In this document: positions 38,665 through 50,530 of the stretch, piece by piece
Numbering within the stretch: the stretch's first letter is position 1
Layout of the letters: every line of letters starts with the position of its first letter
DNA from: Kryptolebias marmoratus
Taxonomy: Eukaryota; Chordata; Actinopteri; Cyprinodontiformes; Rivulidae
Direction of reading: 5' to 3'
NCBI RefSeq assembly: GCF_001649575.2
Contig: NC_051439.1
Coordinates: 13,406,521-13,470,520, forward strand
DNA: 64,000 nt
The notes under the pieces: generated by a model
Told to the model about the DNA's origin: nothing
Databases searched by the model: none
The model's input: only the letters and a program-made list of their open reading frames with translations
Translations under genes and position numbers: made by a program

Positions 38665-38760
38665 AAAGTGTCCAACTGCTCAAGTGGTCCTAAACATTTC
38701 ACAATTTTCTCAAAGAACTGTTGAACTATTGAGAACCACTTGATCAGAACGACTGTGCAC
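38665..38760 (-). ncRNA. mir203: pre-miR-203 hairpin
   Basis: The 5p arm is at 38740-38716 (AGTGGTTCTCAATAGTTCAA...) and the 3p arm at 38702-38681. They are separated by a 13-nt loop (CTTTGAGAAAATT). CAAGTGGTTCT of the 5p side pairs with AGGACCACTTG of the 3p side with one G-U pair. The stem continues a few pairs beyond, so the outer limits given are approximate. Confidence 0.95.
38681..38702 (-). ncRNA. mir203: mature miR-203-3p
   Basis: Begins GTGAAATGTTTAGGACCA and ends CTTG. The seed TGAAATG (positions 2-8) and the body match the vertebrate miR-203. The CTTG end is the fish form as I recall it, where human has CTAG. Confidence 0.97.
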
Positions 38761-39017
38761 TTCTTCCACTCGAGGTCCGTCCTCTTGCTGATCACACTGT
38801 AGTGAAAGAAGAAGAAGGAAAAAAGCAGCTACAGTCAGGCTCTGAGAAAATAAGGCACATCTCGCAACAGAGATCATAGCAAACCCACGCAGAAAACCAG
38901 CAGAACGATCAGCTGAGGGCTTCTCTGAGATCTCACCTGAAGCTTTCTTCTTCCCCTGCAGTAGTGTTCCTTGGTGTCATCCCGGCTAAGACTGTGCGCC
39001 CGAGCAGGTAAGAGTGC

Positions 39018-39026
39018 CTTTATATA
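39018..39026 (-). promoter_or_regulatory. TATA box of the miR-203 gene
   Basis: TATATAAAG on the minus strand. About 30 nt downstream is CACAGTCTT, an initiator-like sequence, giving a 5' leader of only about 15 nt before the first ATG (38980). Confidence 0.75.
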
Positions 39027-39545
39027 GCGTTTAGGGACTAGGTTCATACAAGCCTCTCATTCAGGGAAGAATGAGGCCCGTGCTGGTTCAACCGGACGAG
39101 CTGGGTTCCTCCGGAGAGGAACGGGACAGGGCAGCCAACCCTCGACACAGATAAGTGCTGACAACTGTAGGCTGAGAAATCACATGAACAGATGGAAATC
39201 TGCCGCATGAGTTTCTGATTGTGAGTGATTTATTTTATAATCGCGAACGGCTGATATGGTATGCTGTTCAATGAGCTTTTCTCCTAAAGCCCCACTGCTT
39301 TCACAACGATCCAGTTAGTATTCGAAGCACATTTCTGGAGGAGTACAAAGGAACTGAGCTCCGTGATAAAAATGACTTCCAACAGATGAGAACATGCTGT
39401 AATTCAGGCAAAAAAAAAAAGATGAGATATGGAAATTTTCTAATAGAATCTCTGGCTAGGATCAAAACTTACAGTTTCATCGGAGTTTATGGGGTTTTGT
39501 GCAACACAAAGGCAAAGGAGGAACTTTTTAAAAGAAAATGTCAGT
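39027..39545. other. miR-203 upstream region
   Basis: About 0.5 kb between the TATA box and the nearest candidate aspg poly(A) signal. Any proximal control elements of miR-203 should lie here, and there is little room beyond it before the aspg 3' UTR. I cannot name specific factor sites with confidence. Confidence 0.4.
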
Positions 39546-39622
39546 TTTATTTCCATTGTTTGTTTTTTTTTTTTTCCACAATTCAACAAAATCACTTCCA
39601 TACACTTCTCACACTTTTTATT
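39546..39622 (-). terminator. candidate aspg poly(A) signals
   Basis: Two AATAAA hexamers on the minus strand, at 39622-39617 and 39551-39546, about 0.94 and 1.0 kb after the aspg stop. Which is used cannot be told. Confidence 0.45.
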
Positions 39623-40552
39623 TGTGACACAACAGTGAGACAGAGGGTAGTTTTGAAAGCAACAGGATACATTTCAAGTAATTAAGGTGGGATCATAAAA
39701 TCTGAATGGATTAAAAAAAAACTAATTATCTTGAAAAAAAAAAGAGTGACAGTGTTTCACAGCATTCACCTGTTGCTCAATAATGAGGAGACGTACAGTA
39801 AATGAAATTGCTCGTGAAAGGAAATAATTAGCAAAATGTAATGGAACACAAAGGTTTCAGCTCGATCTGTGTCACACAAAAGAAGTCTTTCCGTCTTTTT
39901 TTTTTTTTTTTTTTGAGTACGAGATATGCGACACTTCCAGTTGGACAATTAGCAGAAGGAACAGGCTGGATGAGTCTCAGAAGCAACTGCGGGTTTTTAA
40001 CGATGTCTGCTGAGCAGCAGGAAGTGAAATTGAGAAATTATTGCAAGTGGATTGCATTCAATATGGTCAAAGAAAAACAACAAAATACAAGAAAATCTAA
40101 TTCTACAGTGTGCTTTTTATAATCTCACAACAACAACAACCATAAAAATAGAATCTGTGAATATACCCTGTCATGTGAAACATCACAAACATTTGGATTT
40201 AGACATAAAATCTACTCGTTACAGTATGCAGCCATGTAACTTTTAAAAGCAGCTCTGGTGGCGTTCACCGATTCCCTGATTACACGTCTGTTGTTCATAC
40301 GAACATCTAAATAAAACATCCAACTCTGTAACATGTTTCTTTTTTACATACATGTGGTTTTGTTCGTTCAGGGGCAACTGAAAGCACACCTTACACATGA
40401 CGACACAAGTTTGGAAGGAAAAACTGAGGCAGTCAAGGCCTCAGATGAAATGTGCAGGACTTAAAACTGGTAAAGTAAAACGCAATGGCGGACGGCGCGC
40501 AGAGGACGAACTGGAGGGAAGTGGACAGAATCTCGTCGGATGAAGCGTCGGT

Positions 40553-40597
40553 TCAGATTTCTGTGGGGATGGCGCTGAACTCAATCGACTCGCCGTT
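40553..40597 (-). CDS. aspg: aspg exon 16 and stop codon
   Basis: Acceptor CTGTTTCAG|AACGG, then 14 codons ([14 protein letters not shown]) and TGA. The tail is fish-specific as far as I can tell; the acceptor is strong and the frame fits. Confidence 0.85.
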   Translation of the reverse strand, partial: NGESIEFSAIPTEI

Positions 40598-43500
40598 CTG
40601 AAACAGCAGAAAAAAAGGATGAAAGGGTTAATATGGAGAACTGGGAGAGGCGACAAGTGTTTCAGCATTTCCTCACACACACACACACACACACACAAAA
40701 GCACAATGGTAAAGGTTAGTCTTGTGTGCTCAGGATTCACAAGACACTGTGAGCATGCACTTCAAATGTGACGCAGATTTTATGAATATCAGTCTTGACG
40801 CACATTCAGCTCAAACTCTATTCTAACAACTGGCTCAAATCAAATAAGTCTTTATTCATGCCTTTTTGAAATGATTATAGTGTTTTAAATCTTAGGAATG
40901 AGTCAAAAATGGATTATTTTAGTCGTCAGAAGCTGATTGTCGAATTCTTTTCCTTCTTTTCTTGCAACTTCCTGTTTAAAAAGAATAAAGCAGCAAATCT
41001 TCACATTTTAGACACCAAATCGGACCAAAAAGCACTTTGTTTATTAAACTTTTTTCTGATTAGTTTTCTGTCAAGGCTGCACGGGGGTGCAGTGGTTAGT
41101 TAGCGATGTCACTGTCGTTTGCCTAATCAATGACAGCCTGCTAGGCCACCCACGCTTTTTAACCAGCGGACAAGGATTTATTATAGTTTTTAGTTTTATA
41201 ACAACAAAAAAAAAGATTTCACCAAGCTGCTGATTCCCTCCAAATCATTTTAAAAAGACATTTAAAAGTCGTGTGATCTATTTTAAAAAATTACGTCTTA
41301 AAATAAATTTATTTGCTTTTTTTTCTTCTTACAAATCAGGCTCAATTAGAATCTCCAAGAAGTCTTAATTCATCACCTTTGGCCAACTCTGAGTTTCTTC
41401 AGAATGCTGGCAGATGCATGTAGATGTTAATACGTTTGTCTGTGTTTTGACAAGTGAAACACTGATTTTTTTATATAAATGTAAAATGTGCCTCGACTAC
41501 AATTATGTCAGCCGCTCAGGAGAATCGGCAGGATAAAAATATGAAATTATGGAAAGAGTGGGTGGATAACAAGCTAATGTACCTAAAAGAAAGGGGAGCC
41601 AAGGCAGCCATGCTCAGGGGGATCAAAGGTTCACTACATCTCATTTACCTCATCATCATCATATTCATCATACTCATTAAATTCACCAAATACTGTCTGC
41701 AATTCAACAAGACAAGTAATTAAGAGGCAGCATTAAAACCCCGCAGGAATTTGAAGATGAGTGAAAATGGGAAACCGTGGTTACCATGGATTTGTTTCCT
41801 ATGAGTTGGACTAAAAACGCCACCACTTCCTTTCTGCCGGCAGCTTCAGCCTGTGACAGACGAAAGGACACGTTTGATTTTTGTGATCTGAAGCTGGTTA
41901 TTAACACAAAGCAAGTCTTCCTCAAACCCACCACTTGAACTGCTGTCTTTCCATCGTAGCCCAACGTCGTCAGATCTGCTCCAGCCAGGATCCAGATCTC
42001 CAGGCCATCTATGTCGCCACTGGCAGCCAGGCTGACACACAAAAGGACATTTTTATTACAAAAAAGCACCCCAAAAAATTTGTCTGAATTACATTCTGGG
42101 TGAAGTAAATTAGATAACTGGATTTAGATAAAACAGAACAATCACAAAATGTACAGACGTTTTTGCTTCATCCTCACAGTGACTTTGACATTGTGGAGAT
42201 AAAGGAGAAAAGGTGTGTTCCTGAAACTCTAAATTAGTCTGGAACAGTCTTGACAAAACTTGTTGAGTATCTTGAGGAGATAAAGAGCAGGGGCCACTCG
42301 GTGTCGTGTGCTTGCCTGCACTAGAGATGCAGATTGGATCCAAAGCTATGCTGCCAGGGAGCATTCCTACAGTTTGTGTAACAGTTGGATAACTGGTTGT
42401 ACCTGTGGCAGTTATGCAGGACGGGTCAGCAGAGATTGCGTTAAAACAGCTAAATCTGTGTGCGTGTGCGTGGGTGTACAGTTCGAAGACATGCCGTCTG
42501 ACCTGCACAGTTCGGTTCCTGCTTCCTCCATCTGCTCTCTGGAGAAGTGGGCTCCGGTCCTCCTCAGCAGCTTCACGACGTCTTTGTGTCTTAAGTTTGA
42601 TGACAAGCAGTGAAAGAGCTTCACTGTTAGTGTGTGGATAAAAGTAAAAGGCTGCTCTAAAATTAACAGATGTGCAAAATGCTACAAAGTCTGATAAGAA
42701 CCCAATCTTCCTTCCTCGTTAGTTTTTATTCGTCTATTTATTTTAGACGATCAAATGGTCTTCAAAGACAGCTGCTCAACTGTAAAACACATTTCTGGAA
42801 AACACCAGCTGAAAACAAGCTTTCTTTTTCATTTCTTTCAATCCTACTCTTAAAAATACCTTAAAGGTGTTCTTTTAGCTTCAAGTCTGGCAACATCTCT
42901 GTCATACTTTCAAATGTTTGTTAGAAACATTTTTTTTTCCAGCCGTGTGTTCTGAATCCTTACCATGTTAGTACGTTCCTCTTCCGTGAGACATCTAGAT
43001 CCGGGTTCATCTTCAAAGTTTGATTAATTTACTGTTTCTACAAGCATTCACGGTGGCATCGATAAAAGACAGCTCTGAGGTCACGCATCCCCACATCATT
43101 ACACTCCCACCTCCGTATATAACTCTCTGCTCTGTCTGTTTAACGCAAAGCTGAGTAAAACTGATTTATCTTTGTTTCATCTGATAAAAGTTGTGCTCCC
43201 AGCGTTAATCAGGCTCACTTTTTTTCATATATTCTCTGGCAAATAAAGTTCTGATTGGAGATTTGTTCTCAAGGATAAAACACGGTTTAATTAGTTTGGC
43301 ATTCTGTCGGGTCCTTCACGCCATCATTTCATTAAAAGCACCTGTTCTGTTTGCCTATTTTTCAGAGCTGGGTTGTTTAGGCAATGCCCTGTCTTGTATA
43401 GTTTAATCAGAAGCTCTGATTAATGTCATTCAGTGCCTTATAATTACCAGTCTTTTGTCCTTTTTACATCTTATAAGACTGAAAACTCTTTTTAGTTCCT

Positions 43501-46500
43501 CTTATTTTTGGCCTATTCATAAGAAGTAATACTTTAAATGTCTATCTGGAGGTAATTCAGTAATCATACAGTGATGTCATCTTGAGACTTTTTAGCAATC
43601 AAGCCAAATTTCACCGGGCTGAAATCAGTAAACCTTAATAGCTCCTGTTATTTTTCCACATTAAACACTGACTTGTTGAGTCAGTGTGGTAGTACCTGTT
43701 GTCTGGCAAGTTGGAGCAAGTTTCCTATCCCCCACAATGTTACACCCACGCAGTGACAGTCCCTTCGACAAGATATTCAGGCAAAACCGAACACAAAGCT
43801 GCTCACCGCTGAACAGTAAAGCTGATTTTGGTTTAAATAAGTAAATAAAAAAAGAGTGCGTTTAGGCATTAGGGCACGTTAGTAAGGACGGGTTTGTTAT
43901 CTCGTTTAGGATATGTAGAGCAACATTCACAGAAACTACTAAAAGGACACAGAAGACTTCTAAAAGACTAAAGAGCTGGTATCTTTCATCTGTGAAACTG
44001 GGACCTAACTGGTAAGACTAGTTCAAACGACACTCCCCACATTTTCTCCAACTCCTCTTTCTCTCTGGCTCCCTGCCTTTCCTTATATGGGCATCTGGCT
44101 GAACTGCAGTCGTGAAAACATGCATCATGAATCCAGTTGGCAACTCAAACCTTCATTGTTATTAGACATTTAGAGTCATTTTGTTGAATAAATGAATGGA
44201 AGGGCGCTGCTGAGTAAGCTGTGTACGATTCAGCAGGAAGTGTTCTGTAACGACAGGTGTTTGTGCTCCGGTGCATCACTCCACCATCACAAAAGGAAAC
44301 AAGTCCACACTTGCAGCACCAACCGTTAATAAAAAAAAAGACAACAACCATTTGGGACAGCTGTGACACATACGTTCTTCCCCTTCAGGCTCCGTAAAGC
44401 GCCAAAGCTGAAACTTAAAGTCTGGCTTTTTCTCGCCGAATCTATGGCAAAAAAAACAGCTCTGATAAAAACAAACACCATCTAAACTGTCAGATGACAA
44501 TTAGCCTAATTAGTTTGTAATTATCGCTGGCCTCTAAACTTCATTATGAGTTGCTCCCCTGGTTTCATTCGCTCCCAGCTGCAGCCGCTGCTCCCTTCTC
44601 TTCATTTAGGCAGAGCTGAATATTCCTGCCTCTAAGCAGCTCATTTAATGAAATCTGCTCTATGATAGCTATTACCAACATATTTTCAGCAAACACTCCG
44701 AAGTCTGTGAGGAATAACAATTGTTGCTAATGGCCAAAGGGGGGATTTTAAACGTCTGCAACTTCATAAATGGCAACATTACTTTAATGGGCAGATAAAA
44801 CAAAGACAGCGGCGCTCTTTGTGTCGTACCTGAAGCGCACAGCGTTGCAAAGAGGCGTGTCTCCGTAGCGATCTTTAGCGTGGACCGAGGCGCCGTGACT
44901 GAGGAGGTACTGCACGAGTTTGAAGTGACCCTCGCAGGCAGCGATATGTAGAGGTGTGCGTCCATCAAAGTCCCCCAAACACAAGTTACTACCCTGTGAC
45001 AGAAAAGGAAATCATCGGTGCATGTGTGCTGGCCATCAAATCTAATGGAAAGGTCAAAACGTAAAGAGATTTGTTTATGTTTGTGTAGTTTTTTCTCAAA
45101 GAACTATAAAAACACAACAGCAAGCCACATTATATCTATTACAAAGACATTTATTATAAGGATAATGGGCACTTTGGTTAATAAAGTTTCAAATATACAT
45201 GCACCATTGTAAATATTGTGTCCAAAAGATCGTTTCTTTGTTTCTTTTTCCCCGAAATTTCAAGCCGAAGTTTACCTGCGTGCGTTGACCTCACAAACCA
45301 AACATGAGAAGATAAGATACACCAAATGCTTCCCTGCTGATGATTTTTAAATAACTGTGTTTAAAGTCTGTGGCATAGATTTCATCAGCCTTTCAAAGCC
45401 AATATGGTTTTTATTGGCATAGTGTGCGTCTTAAATTTGTTATTGTTTTTATGGCACAATCAAAACTAGATAATTAGCAACTCTGTATTAGTGCAGAGAT
45501 CACAGTGTGGTTTACCATTTCTCTTAGAGCATCCAGGGCCTCTATGTCTCCGATCTTCGCAGCAGCACACGCCAGCGGAGGAGTTAGAGCGTTACGGATG
45601 GCTTCCAGCTCCTTCAGACACCAGAGACGAGAAAATTCAACAACATGCAGTTTGGCTCAAATGACCCAACATCCACTTCTGTTAGATTTTGAATTAGAAT
45701 ACCTTTCACAAAGTATTTTTCTGTTGTACGTTTCAGCTCAGCTTAGCTTGACTCTACCTGTTTTTTTCCCCCTCAGTATTGTACAGAATCACCTTAGCTG
45801 TGGTTGCAAGCAAGCTAGGACTGGTCAGAGTGAATCATCACTAGCAGCAGCAATATTTCTGCAGCTGTGTTAAACTCCTGACAACTAAGTATAACATCTA
45901 TATGCATTACAGCACATAAACTGTAACATATATTTACTGCTAAAATATATCCATTACATCTATCCTCAGAGGAAGCTGATGATTCTGCAACGTAAGGCCT
46001 ACTCTGACATACATCAAATTTTATGTCATATCTCACCCATTTAACCCAGTGTGGCTACGATCAGCCTCGCCTAACCACAAGGGCAAAATGAGGGGAAAAA
46101 AAGATGCTAAAAGTCAGAAACCCTGAGTTAAATTGAGCTACACTGTGGAATAAAAAACACAAAACGAAAAGCCTGGACTTGTGAGTTATTGTTTTGTCAT
46201 CAATCACTGGCAAAACAACGTGTTTGTTGGAAATCCTGCTCAGTAGCTGCAGAGCTGCAGCATGCCCGCTCACCTCCTTGCAGCTGATACTCAGCGACTT
46301 GGCAATGACCTGGATAAACCGGCTGTCGCTCAGACACAGTTTGGCTCCGTCAAGGTTAGCGCTCATTTCGCCCCGCAGGTTCTCAGCCATCATCTGGAGG
46401 AGGCCACAAATAAAAACCTTCAGAGTTGCCTTTGACGCTTCTTTTGCTTCATACATAAAGTGTTGAAAGTGAGTGGATAGACCTTTTTCTTGGCATCCAG

Positions 46501-49500
46501 ACTGAGCTCTTTCTTGGCCAACACGTAGGACAGTTTTGACAAAGCAGCCTCAGGAGTCATGTCACCCCCAGCTAACAGGCCTGCATCCATCAACACCTAA
46601 AGACAAACCAAATCGAAGAAACAAGTCGTTTGATTCCTTCTCTGTAACCTGAACATTATAACGTTTGATGAATGGTCGAGATGCGCTCCAACCAACTACC
46701 ATGCCCGTGGCGTAGGACGCTGACACGGTCCCCCTCAGGCACTGTGTGCAGTTCACGATGATGACACCAGCGTCGGTAGCTTTCTTCAGCTCCGCCAGCA
46801 GGTCAGGACGGTTATCGGGGGCATTTCCGCTCCCGTAGGTCTCCAGGACGACGCCCTGCATGGGTGGCTGCAGGAAAGCCCTGACCTGGACACAGATTTC
46901 AAAACGGGACAAATTTATGGCTAAACGAACGGCACAGAACCAAATAGAGAAATTAGTATTCCATGTTATTTTTCCTGCAGTGCTTTTCCCTCTTATTCAT
47001 GGGACCATTCCTGCTCCTAAAAGCCCATCTGGTCCCATCTCAGAAACCAGTATCTTAATCACTAGTTGGCTGGTGGGCTCTGGGAGGCCCCATACCACAT
47101 CATTAACCATGGCATATGACTAGGGCAGCAGATGACTTCAACGGCAGCAAGGAGGGCAATTAATCTGAAGCCATTAGCAAGCATAAAGTCACTTGGCAAG
47201 TTAAACTGTGAGAAGGAGGTGGCATTTAAAGTTCCAAGTTAAGTCAGTATTTTGGGGCATAATTAGTGGCTGGACAAGGAAGGTGCGACACAAATCTCCA
47301 ATCAAGCTTTCACAAGAAAAAAAACCTGGTGCCGAACCAAAACAGTGGCTCATCAAGGCAGTAAAAGGCTGTACGAAAGCCTTGATGGCAGAGGTGGGCA
47401 GTGGGAGCAGATTGAGACAGTAAAGCAACTCTCCCAGTAGCCTCTGCAGGGGGAGGTGCGGCTAAATAGTACAGTATCCGAGCCAATCCTTCCCCTTTTA
47501 CAGGGTGATTTGACATGGCCCATAACTTTGTCCCATCTTTTTCTGGCCAAAGCGTTGACGGCCGTTTATAACAACTAAAAAAAAAGGATGAGAATATTTC
47601 ATTTAAAGTTGGCTATATTTCACTACAGTTTGGGCAAAAAAACAACAGTCTGCTACCTTTAAATCTAATTTTAAGTCCTTTTTTTGCCATGGAAAGTCAT
47701 ATCATCATTCTTGGTCTAAAGAACTGAACAATGCTGACTTTTTTTTTAAAAGAAACTTAAACTGAGGATTATGTTATTAATGATATTTCAGACCTTTAAA
47801 ATGCTCCCTTTATATCATAATGAGATGAAACATCAGCTGTTTTACTGACAACAACAAGCTTGTCTTTGACAGAAACGTGATTGGAAAGAGTCATTTGCTG
47901 ATTAAATGCTCACTCATGCTGTGTGACCTTACATATGCACGATAAAATAATTTATTTGAGTTTTTGACTTTTGAATTGATGGGGCTTTTGTCCTGCTGAC
48001 TGGTAAAACTTTTAATATAACGAGTAGTTTGGACAGAGACCTAGTTTAACTTACAGTAGAAGAAGTGATTCCCGGGAAGAGGCGAAGCAGACCCACGTTC
48101 CGGTTCAGCTCTGTTGAAACTTGAAACTTTGCTGTGGTGTTTGCCCTCCAAACAGTATCCCAGTTGACTAAAGAAAAGACGACAACAGGCTGGAAAAATC
48201 TTTTTAAATAACTAAAGTGATTGAAATGCAGACTGGAGTATTTTATGCATCACTGACTTGAAATATCAACTTCAGCTGTAGCCAGAGGAGCCAAGTTAGG
48301 AGAGGAGAAAGCGTTGAAACTCCCAGCATCCACCTTGGTGACACGATTTCCTCTGTAAAGCTTGTTGAAGAAGTATAAGCACACCTGAAATAAGAAAAAG
48401 ATGTAGGTCAGGGGTGATAACATTGTGCCGAATAAATCAGCTTGCTGAGCTCTGATTTTCTAACATATTTTACCTAAAATAACTGAACTAAACAAAATTT
48501 TAGTTGCCTTTAAAAGCGATATTAGTGCAAAACTGGTTCTTTCAAGCTGCGTAGATCTTAATGTTTTTAATTGAAAACGCTCAGCGTTTTTATTTGAATA
48601 TGTTTATTCATTTATGTTTGTTTTAAATTAATGAAATCGGGTTTGAGGTGCTCTGGTTGAGACGCACTTCTTTCGTACAAACGTCGCTCCTCCTGAACGC
48701 TCGTGGTGAATAACCCGTGCAGAAAGACTTCAGCGTCATTCCTGTTCTGCTAACTGCTGTTTGGTCTTGCGAAACACCTCAATAGAAAGCATTCTCTCAA
48801 CGGTTTCACGCCTGCCTTTGTTAAACAAGTTGTGTCGCCTCAACATTTTCAATATGCTGAATACACCAGTTCATTCAGAGTTTATTTAGAAACCTAACAC
48901 ACTAAAATAATAAAAAGATGTATTAGGAAAAAACATTCAGGGTTACAGCAGCTTTTAGAGTTCCTTCTTTTAGTGTGATACATTCTTTTCTAATAGTTAT
49001 CTCACCTCAGGAATGACAAACTGGCCAGCGATCAGCAGTGCCCCCAGCAGGTTGTCTCTGCCGTCGTTCCTCAGCTCGTAGATGGGCACCTTAACACGGA
49101 ACGTCAGCATGTAAAAGTCTGCAGGAACACTTTGCAGGTTCGTAGATTCGCCATGTGGAAAGGAGCAGCTCCTACCTGGGAGCCGGTGAGAACGATCGGT
49201 TTCCCCAAATTCTCACACATGAAGGACAGGGCAGAGGCTGTGTAAGCCATGGTGTCTGTGCCGTGAAGGATGACGAAACCGTCGTAGTTTTCGTAGTTTT
49301 TCTGGAGGAAACAGAGCACATAATGAGCAGCGGTCTACATGTAAGTCATTTCTTTAAAGCGCCATTTAATGAGCCGCTTCAGCGTCACATTAAAAAGACA
49401 TTTAGTGTTTATTTTCTTTGAAAACAGAGTCAGTTAAAAACCTATAATGAAATAAACGGAGAGACAAGTACCTCAATGTCCTTTCCAAGTCTGCCCCAGT

Positions 49501-50496
49501 CATCAGTGGTCATATTGGAGGAGTCCAGCAGAGGACTGTACTCCAGGATGGTGTAGATTATCCTCTTGTTTAATTTATTCAAACTGGAAGGGAACGCAGG
49601 GAACTCATGAGTTCATAACTTTATTACAAAAGGGTTAACACTTGAGAGAACAAACAGCTAAAATATACTTATTAGTGAAGTTAATGACTGCAAATGCATT
49701 CACTTCAAACGTTATGTTTAACGATTGTTTATGATTATTCTGCTCATTTAGAAAAGTTAAGTCAAGTCCCAATTAAAGCGAGGAAGTGTGTATGAAGTAG
49801 CGTAAAGAAATGATAATAATTCTGAGTTTACGAGGTGAGTCTACTGAGCTGGGCCTTCTGACTGAACAGCAAACTGCCAATTCCTGTTTTTACACATGCA
49901 GAAAGAATTTCAGAGGTGGACAAAGGGAGACGTGCTGTCGTACAGGTACAGGTACAGGTACAGATAGAGAGCACACTGTTGTGTCGAGTTATACCACTGG
50001 GTTCTGTAAATACAGGCAACTCATGGTTCTTCTGACTCATCTCAGATTAAAGAAAATGCCCGCGTGTTTCCATTCCGCCAAAGATGAGCGAGGAAAGTGT
50101 TATATGTAAAACACATCAAACTGAGGCGTCGAGTGACGGCCTGTGGAAGGCAGGGCTCAGCAGAGGCGCAAATGGTTTTGTTTCTAACCCTTTAAAAAAA
50201 GAAAACAGGGTGGAATCCCCCACCACTACCACCACGTTATCGTGGGGCCATGTAACATAGAGAGAGGAGCTGAAAGGAACAGCAGGGGGAAGAACAGGCG
50301 ACACCCCAGCCCATCCAACCAGGGGGTCCTACAGACACTCCACTAATTAGCCTCTAGTCCAAACACAACCCTGGAACATATGTTGCTGCTAATCGTAGAG
50401 CTGAAGTACCACAGTTCAAATCACCAATTATTCATTTATCTGTTCATGTGCCCCTGGGTCTACCAACGCTAAGAGCCCTGATAGTATAACAATAAT

Positions 50497-50530
<34 letters not shown>

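Larger units (their letters stand above)
38325..38995 (-). ncRNA. mir203: primary transcript of miR-203 (two exons)
   Basis: A complete small transcription unit reads on the minus strand. It has a TATA box (39026-39018), an inferred start near 38995 and a donor CTTCAG|GTGAGATC (exon edge 38937). A 140-bp intron follows (38936-38797), ending at a strong pyrimidine tract and acceptor CACTACAG|TGTG. Exon 2 carries the miR-203 hairpin about 55 nt after the acceptor, and AATAAA at 38345-38340 is followed by a GT-rich element. miR-203 is a skin-enriched microRNA that represses p63 and promotes epidermal differentiation (established). It lies between aspg and kif26a on their strand, as in human. The exact start and cleavage sites are inferred. 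Confidence 0.85.
40598..41784 (-). other. aspg intron 15
   Basis: Holds an AC microsatellite (about 40674-40697), a worn SINE/tRNA-like repeat fragment at 41075-41120, and a plus-strand ATG frame at 41505-41723 with a predicted membrane segment. Confidence 0.7.

Noticed and set aside
38469..38980. A new two-exon protein gene with a possible amidated peptide (PPRYGKR)
   Set aside because: The locus contains an exact miR-203 hairpin, which explains the exon, promoter and conservation. The frame lacks a signal peptide, so a secreted neuropeptide is unlikely.
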